This document shows positions 30,218 to 34,171 of a stretch of 34,171 bases of DNA, piece after piece. The notes beneath the pieces were generated by a model. The model did no database searches. It had not been told where the DNA came from and saw nothing but the letters and a program-made list of their open reading frames with translations. Each line of letters starts with the position of its first letter. Within the stretch, counting starts at the first letter, position 1. The DNA lies in assembly GCA_012729815.1 (NCBI GenBank), contig JAAYCJ010000305.1:1-34171 (forward strand), read 5' to 3'. The DNA is from Phycisphaerae bacterium. Lineage in GTDB: Bacteria; Planctomycetota; Phycisphaerae; JAAYCJ01. The translations under genes and the position numbers were made by a program.

Positions 30218-32068
30218 TCAAGTCCCCTCGAAATCGCGTTCCTCGCCCGCCCGGTCCCCAGCCGTACGGCCCAACCCCATCAGCCCGCCGACAAACAGCA
30301 ACGCCAGCCCCACCCACAGACACGCCATCAACGGTTTGCGGTAGATTCGCACCGTCGCATTCCCGCCGCCCGCGTAGTCGAGAACCGCATACAGATCCCA
30401 CCGCGCCCCCGCCGCGACATCCGGCCGATGATCCACCAGTCCGCCTTCATACTCCGTGCGGATCGGCCTTAAGATCACCTCTGCGCCCCGCCAGCGCAGC
30501 CTGACCGCCGCCGTGTGCCGGACTCCGCCCGCCGTCGCCTGAGCGGCCAGATCGACGATCTGCGCCTCCCACGGCCCAACCTTCGCCGTCCGCTCCGTTC
30601 CGACCAGCGTCGCCGACGTCGTCGCCGCCAACGGCCCGCCCACCATCACCGCGACCAGAACCAATAGCAAACCCAGGTGCGCCGCCAGCTTCCCCACATA
30701 GGTGAAGCGAAAGCGGCGGACAAAGAAGAGTTCGAACGCGACGCTCACACCGACCGCGGTGAGGAAGAACGCCGCCAACAGCGGCACGGCCGCCAGATCG
30801 GTCAGCATCCACAGCAGAAAGCACGCCACGCCCGCCAACGCCACCGCACTGAGCCCCCCTTCCTGACGCAGACGCGAACGCCGCGGAAGGTCCACCAGAC
30901 CGCACCAGAACAGCACCACCAGAAGCACCAGGCCCGTCCAGGCCAACACCGCCCGAAGGAATTCCTCAAGCCGCATCGACTGCAATCCCCACCACGCCAA
31001 CACCAGGTCGCGAAATGCGTCGAGGAAGAAGAATATCGCCAGCACGCCCAACACCACCAGCCCCGCCGTCCGCGAACCGTCGCCGGTCTCCCAGACCGAA
31101 CCAAGACGCCACACTTGCACCACCGTCGCCAAAATCACCGCCGCCGCTCCCAGCATCGCCCAAAGCGGAACCGCCGACAGCGACACAAATCCCTGCAAAT
31201 CCAGCCACAACGCCAGCACGACCAAGCTCACCGCCAGCCCCAACCCCGCCAGCAGCGCCGCCGTCTTGCCCGATGCGTGCGGCCGACGCGAACTTAAGTG
31301 CACCAGGCCCGTGGCAATCAACCACAACCCCAGCGTCGCATCCTCGATCGGCGTCGACCGCCAGCAGGCGTCGCTGTGAAGCTGATGGTACGTCCACCAC
31401 GCGTAAAGCCCAATCGCACCGGTCAGCAACACCCATGCCCGCCGCGACCAACTCGAGATCAGCGCCGAACGCGAAGGTTCATTCTCATCGCCCATCGCCG
31501 CGAAGAATACCACCGCCAGCGCCGCGCAGCCGCCGGCCAGGGCCACGCCATGCAGCGCCGCTGACCAGTGCCGAAACAAGACAGCGGCGCTCGGCCCTTC
31601 CGCCACCGGAAGCACCGCCGGCGAAAACGGATTGCCCGCCAGCAGCACGACGCCCAACCCGACCGTCGCGACCGTCGCCAGACCCAGCAAAAACTGCTGA
31701 CGAAACCGCCGACCCACGCCCGGCGCCAGCGAAAGCCACGCAAGACTCCCGAAACACAGCACCAGCGTCACCCACAACAGCAACCGCCCCTCGAGCCCGA
31801 TCCACGCCGCGCTCAGCCGCTCGTACCACGGCGTCGCGTCATCCACGTGCATCGCGACATACCGCACAGCCGAGTTGCCCATCACCGATCCAACCGCCAG
31901 CAGCGCAAAGCACCACAGCACAATCGCCGAACCCGCGAAGAAAAACACCCGCGACAGGAAAAACCGCCGCTCCGCCCCGATCCGAACAAGCACCGGCAAC
32001 CCCGTCACCCACGCGCCCGCCAGCAGCAGATAGCCCGCCAGCAATCCCAACGTGCCCAGCGTGCTCAT
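30218..32068 (-). CDS. Divergent CcmF-like cytochrome c biogenesis membrane protein
   Basis: A 616-residue protein with about fourteen membrane helices that resembles CcmF, the haem lyase subunit for cytochrome c. The best match is YVAMHVDDATPWYERLSAAWIGLEG then RLLLW (residues 70-99), equal to the CcmF block YVAxHs...YK.AA.WxGxEGSLLLW. The WWD haem-binding region that should read WGGWWFWDPVENASFMPW is degraded to HSDACWRSTPIEDATLGLW (231-249), though WWTYHQL before it and GLVH after it (His257) align. The function may therefore differ from haem ligation. GGAGG seven bases before ATG 32068 sets the start, which overlaps a 21-codon ORF by ATGA. The next gene is coupled to it. Confidence 0.75.
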   Translation of the reverse strand: MSTLGTLGLLAGYLLLAGAWVTGLPVLVRIGAERRFFLSRVFFFAGSAIVLWCFALLAVGSVMGNSAVRYVAMHVDDATPWYERLSAAWIGLEGRLLLWVTLVLCFGSLAWLSLAPGVGRRFRQQFLLGLATVATVGLGVVLLAGNPFSPAVLPVAEGPSAAVLFRHWSAALHGVALAGGCAALAVVFFAAMGDENEPSRSALISSWSRRAWVLLTGAIGLYAWWTYHQLHSDACWRSTPIEDATLGLWLIATGLVHLSSRRPHASGKTAALLAGLGLAVSLVVLALWLDLQGFVSLSAVPLWAMLGAAAVILATVVQVWRLGSVWETGDGSRTAGLVVLGVLAIFFFLDAFRDLVLAWWGLQSMRLEEFLRAVLAWTGLVLLVVLFWCGLVDLPRRSRLRQEGGLSAVALAGVACFLLWMLTDLAAVPLLAAFFLTAVGVSVAFELFFVRRFRFTYVGKLAAHLGLLLVLVAVMVGGPLAATTSATLVGTERTAKVGPWEAQIVDLAAQATAGGVRHTAAVRLRWRGAEVILRPIRTEYEGGLVDHRPDVAAGARWDLYAVLDYAGGGNATVRIYRKPLMACLWVGLALLFVGGLMGLGRTAGDRAGEERDFEGT

Positions 32069-32130
32069 CGACCCGCCTCCGCCGTCAACAACCGCTGCGC
32101 CGCCAGGTTGATATCCCGCCTCGATTCCAT
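32065..32130 (-). CDS. 21-codon upstream ORF overlapping the CcmF-like start
   Basis: ATG 32130 opens a 21-codon frame that begins MESRRDINLAAQRLL and ends in TGA overlapping the CcmF-like ATG as ATGA. The peptide is charged and amphipathic, with no membrane helix. It may couple ribosomes onto the large membrane-protein gene. The ribosome binding site (TTGGTGG) is weak. Confidence 0.3.
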   Translation of the reverse strand: MESRRDINLAAQRLLTAEAGR

Positions 32131-32183
32131 GCCACCAATCTACCCGCTTCGACGACCAGCGGCAAGCAGGCTTTGCATACCTC

Positions 32184-32774
32184 TCACCGCTGAACCGCGT
32201 AGTGCGTCGAGGCCAAGACCTCTTCCTTCGACCGCGGAGCAAGCTCCTCCGGCGGCGTCAGTTCCTCCCGCGCCAACTCCTGAGCCCCGATCGACGCCTG
32301 ATCGACCGCGTTGCGCCCGCCCTCAGCCGCCAGGCCGGCTGTGTAGTCGATCCGCAGGAGCCACGACGAAACCGCATCGCCCAGTTCCTGCAGGTATCGC
32401 AAAACCAGGGCGCACGGCAGCTCACGGCCCGCCCGGTAACATAAGATCGCCTCCACTCGCCCGGGCGGCCGCAGCGCCGCCGGCGACGCCAGCAACACCG
32501 CCAGACCGGACCGCGCCTCCGCCTCGTCGGCAAACCAGAACACCATGCCCGTCGTGCGCGACCACGTCTCCGGGCTCACTCCGCGAAGCTCCACCGTCCC
32601 GTCCAACCTCGCCCGCTGAATCCGGTAAACCTGCCCGTCGGCGTACCGAGGCTCTGAGAGCAGGTGCTCGATCTCCTCCGCCGTGTAACCCACCGACACG
32701 TGCTCGCCGAAATCGAAGATGTACAGCCCCACATACCGCTGAGGGTCGCGAAGCGCCGGCAATCTGTGAATCAT
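32184..32774 (-). CDS. Hypothetical protein downstream of tyrS
   Basis: A 196-residue soluble protein without signal peptide or membrane helix. It opens MIHRLPALRDPQRYVGLYIFDFGEHVSVGYTAEEIEHLL, then has a mixed alpha/beta middle (YRIQRARLDGTVELRGV, TGMVFWFADEAEAR) and a helical C-terminus ending HYAVQR. I do not recognise the family. GGAGG four bases before the ATG is a good ribosome binding site. It lies 44 bp after the tyrS stop and is probably co-transcribed. A longer frame upstream on the same strand is low-complexity and antisense-like, so ATG 32774 is preferred. Confidence 0.75.
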   Translation of the reverse strand: MIHRLPALRDPQRYVGLYIFDFGEHVSVGYTAEEIEHLLSEPRYADGQVYRIQRARLDGTVELRGVSPETWSRTTGMVFWFADEAEARSGLAVLLASPAALRPPGRVEAILCYRAGRELPCALVLRYLQELGDAVSSWLLRIDYTAGLAAEGGRNAVDQASIGAQELAREELTPPEELAPRSKEEVLASTHYAVQR

Positions 32775-32818
32775 CAAACCTCCCCCGAGACCGACCTCGC
32801 CGGACAAAGACCCCTCGC

Positions 32819-34027
32819 CTACTCGACCACGAGCTTGGCGAATTTCCGCCGGCCGATCTGAAGAATGAGGCCCGTCGCCGGCGCGATCGTCGCATTCACG
32901 TCGCCGACCGCCTCGCCGCCGACCTTCACGCCGCCCTGCTGGATCAGCCGCCGGGCCTCCGAATTGCTCTTGACCATCCCGATCTGCGCGAGCAGCTTGG
33001 CCAGCGGCTGCTCTTCGCCGGTCACCCGCACCTCCGGCATCTCGTCCGGCAACTCGTGCTGGGCGTGAATCCGATCGAACTCCGCAGCCGCCCACTCCGC
33101 CTGCTCGTCGTTGTGGTACGCCCGGACGATGTACTTGCCCAACTCCATCTTCGCCTGCTTCGGGTGCGTCTGGCGGGTGTCCAAAATCTCGCTGATCCGC
33201 TCCGGCCCGAAATCCGTCAGCAGCGTGAACCACTGCGGCATCACCGTATCCGGAATGCTCATCACCCGCTCGAACATCAGCCGCGGCTCGTCGGTCAGAC
33301 CGACGTAGTTGCCCAGCGACTTGCTCATCTTCTGCACGCCGTCCAGCCCCACCAGGATCGGCAGGATCATCACCACCTGCGCCGGCTGGCCCGCCTCGAG
33401 CTGCAGGTCGCGGCCCACCAGGTTGTTGAACGTCTGGTCCGTCCCGCCCAGTTCCACGTCCGCCTCGATCATCACCGAGTCGTACCCCTGCATCAGCGGG
33501 TACATCAACTCGTGCATCCCGATCGGCGTCTCGGTCTCAAATCGCTTGCGAAAATCCTCACGCTTGAGCATCTGCCCAACCGTCATCTTCGCCGCCAGCT
33601 TCAATACGTCGTCAAACCGCATCTCCGCCAGCCATGAGCTGTTGTAACGAATCTCCAGGAAGTCCGGGTCCGTCTTGAGAATCTTTCCCGCCTGCTGGAA
33701 ATACGTCTGGGCGTTCTGCTCGATCTCCGGGCGGGTCAATACCGGCCGGGTCTTGCTTCGGCCCGACGGATCCCCGATCATCGCCGTGAAATCCCCGATG
33801 ATCAGCACCGCCTTGTGACCCAAGTCCTGAAACTGCCGCAGCTTGCGCAGCACCACGGAGTGGCCCAAGTGGATGTCCGGGGCCGTCGGGTCCATGCCCA
33901 GCTTCACCCGCAGCGGCTTGCCGCTGGACAGCGAACCGGCCAGCTTCTGGGCCAGTTCCTGCTCGCTGTAAACCGCTTCGATGCCACGCTTGAGTGTCTC
34001 TAATTGTTCTGCAACCTTAGCGTCCAT
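32819..34027 (-). CDS. tyrS: Tyrosyl-tRNA synthetase
   Basis: A 402-residue class I synthetase that attaches tyrosine to tRNA-Tyr. It has HLGH at residues 53-56 (the HIGH motif), GDPSGRSKTR at 86-95, the Tyr/tRNA-binding GGTDQTFN at 194-201, KMSKS at 233-237, and a C-terminal S4 RNA-binding domain from about 340 (AQIGMVKSNSEARRLIQQGGVKVGG). The length and motif style fit the TyrZ-like bacterial group. There is no Shine-Dalgarno sequence, and the predicted promoter ends eight bases before the ATG, so the mRNA may be leaderless. It is the first gene of a minus-strand cluster. Confidence 0.97.
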   Translation of the reverse strand: MDAKVAEQLETLKRGIEAVYSEQELAQKLAGSLSSGKPLRVKLGMDPTAPDIHLGHSVVLRKLRQFQDLGHKAVLIIGDFTAMIGDPSGRSKTRPVLTRPEIEQNAQTYFQQAGKILKTDPDFLEIRYNSSWLAEMRFDDVLKLAAKMTVGQMLKREDFRKRFETETPIGMHELMYPLMQGYDSVMIEADVELGGTDQTFNNLVGRDLQLEAGQPAQVVMILPILVGLDGVQKMSKSLGNYVGLTDEPRLMFERVMSIPDTVMPQWFTLLTDFGPERISEILDTRQTHPKQAKMELGKYIVRAYHNDEQAEWAAAEFDRIHAQHELPDEMPEVRVTGEEQPLAKLLAQIGMVKSNSEARRLIQQGGVKVGGEAVGDVNATIAPATGLILQIGRRKFAKLVVE

Positions 34028-34035
34028 AGCGCGAT

Positions 34036-34064
34036 ATGTTACCCAAGGCCTATCGACCGGTCAA
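34036..34064 (-). promoter_or_regulatory. tyrS promoter giving a near-leaderless transcript
   Basis: On the minus strand TTGACC (34064-34059), 17 bp and TAACAT (34041-34036). The tyrS ATG begins at 34027, only eight bases after the -10, so transcription should start at or beside the start codon. Confidence 0.5.
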
Positions 34065-34118
34065 GCCGATCCACCCGTCAATCGTCCTCTCCAACAGTCT
34101 TCTCGGTTCGCATTCCCC

Positions 34119-34147
34119 TTGACTTTTGTGAAATGCCTCTGTATCCT
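34119..34147 (+). promoter_or_regulatory. Promoter reading out of the window to the right
   Basis: TTGACT (34119-34124), 17 bp and TATCCT (34142-34147), divergent from tyrS. The gene it serves lies beyond the window. Confidence 0.5.
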
Positions 34148-34157
34148 GAGCGTAGTT

Positions 34158-34165
34158 AACCGGTT
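34158..34165 (+). promoter_or_regulatory. LacI-type operator core AACCGGTT
   Basis: AACCGGTT with a central CpG, within TTAACCGGTTTA, lies ten bases after the -10, at the expected transcription start. This is the usual core of LacI-family operators. The arms beyond the core are poorly matched. Confidence 0.35.
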
Positions 34166-34171
34166 TAGCTA

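Noticed and set aside
31568-33637. Plus-strand open frame of 689 codons
   Set aside because: It is antisense to the CcmF-like, 196-aa and tyrS genes, and its product is Arg/Pro/His-rich without motifs.

Overview
The window is GC-rich chromosomal DNA from an uncultured-type bacterium, most likely a planctomycete (Planctomycetota, perhaps Phycisphaerae). This is inferred from gene content: two sialate O-acetylesterase-like enzymes, a GH20-like hexosaminidase, a MtaA/URO-D-type protein, an oligogalacturonate-lyase-like propeller, a fused homocysteine methyltransferase/MTHFR, a B12-dependent ribonucleotide reductase and a divergent CcmF. Many genes have weak or no Shine-Dalgarno sequence. No rRNA, tRNA, CRISPR array or prophage was seen.

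Layout. 1-6.2 kb: glycan-degradation genes (a partial sialate O-acetylesterase, a GH20-like enzyme, and a coupled pair of PL22-like propeller and C45-type Ntn hydrolase), with a gene-poor gap at 3.05-3.87 kb that holds a strong promoter/palindrome and an antisense gene remnant. 6.2-7.3 kb: an orphan MNT nucleotidyltransferase and a GNAT acetyltransferase. 7.35-10.34 kb: a DUF488 gene broken in two by a 2,617-bp insertion that carries an unassigned 736-aa glycoside hydrolase and the tail of an IS1380-type transposase. The insertion is flanked by a 6-bp direct repeat, and removing it restores the DUF488 frame. 10.5-14.3 kb: sialate O-acetylesterase and URO-D-like genes, divergent from a DHDPS/NAL-family lyase. 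14.3-18.5 kb: the HMT-MTHFR fusion, a GT-B glycosyltransferase and a divergent radical SAM protein. 18.7-20.6 kb: an SGNH-like exported protein and a GntR-LacI hybrid regulator.

20.7-24.0 kb: class II ribonucleotide reductase nrdJ. Its promoter carries two NrdR-box-like palindromes exactly 32 bp apart, and it is followed by a long leader with predicted structure. A strong intrinsic terminator lies downstream. 24.1-27.4 kb (+): EamA transporter, LemA, a small exported protein and a Gfo/Idh/MocA-like protein. 27.4-34.0 kb (-): a tyrS-led cluster of tyrosyl-tRNA synthetase, a 196-aa unknown, a 21-codon upstream ORF, a divergent CcmF-like haem-handling protein, a 199-aa membrane-anchored unknown and an ArnT-type GT39 glycosyltransferase. 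The tyrS promoter is so close to its ATG that the transcript is probably near-leaderless. A promoter with a LacI-type AACCGGTT operator leaves the window at the right edge.

The best leads are the split DUF488 gene with its glycoside-hydrolase cargo, the tandem NrdR boxes with the nrdJ leader, and the CcmF-like protein with a degraded WWD motif next to an unknown partner.
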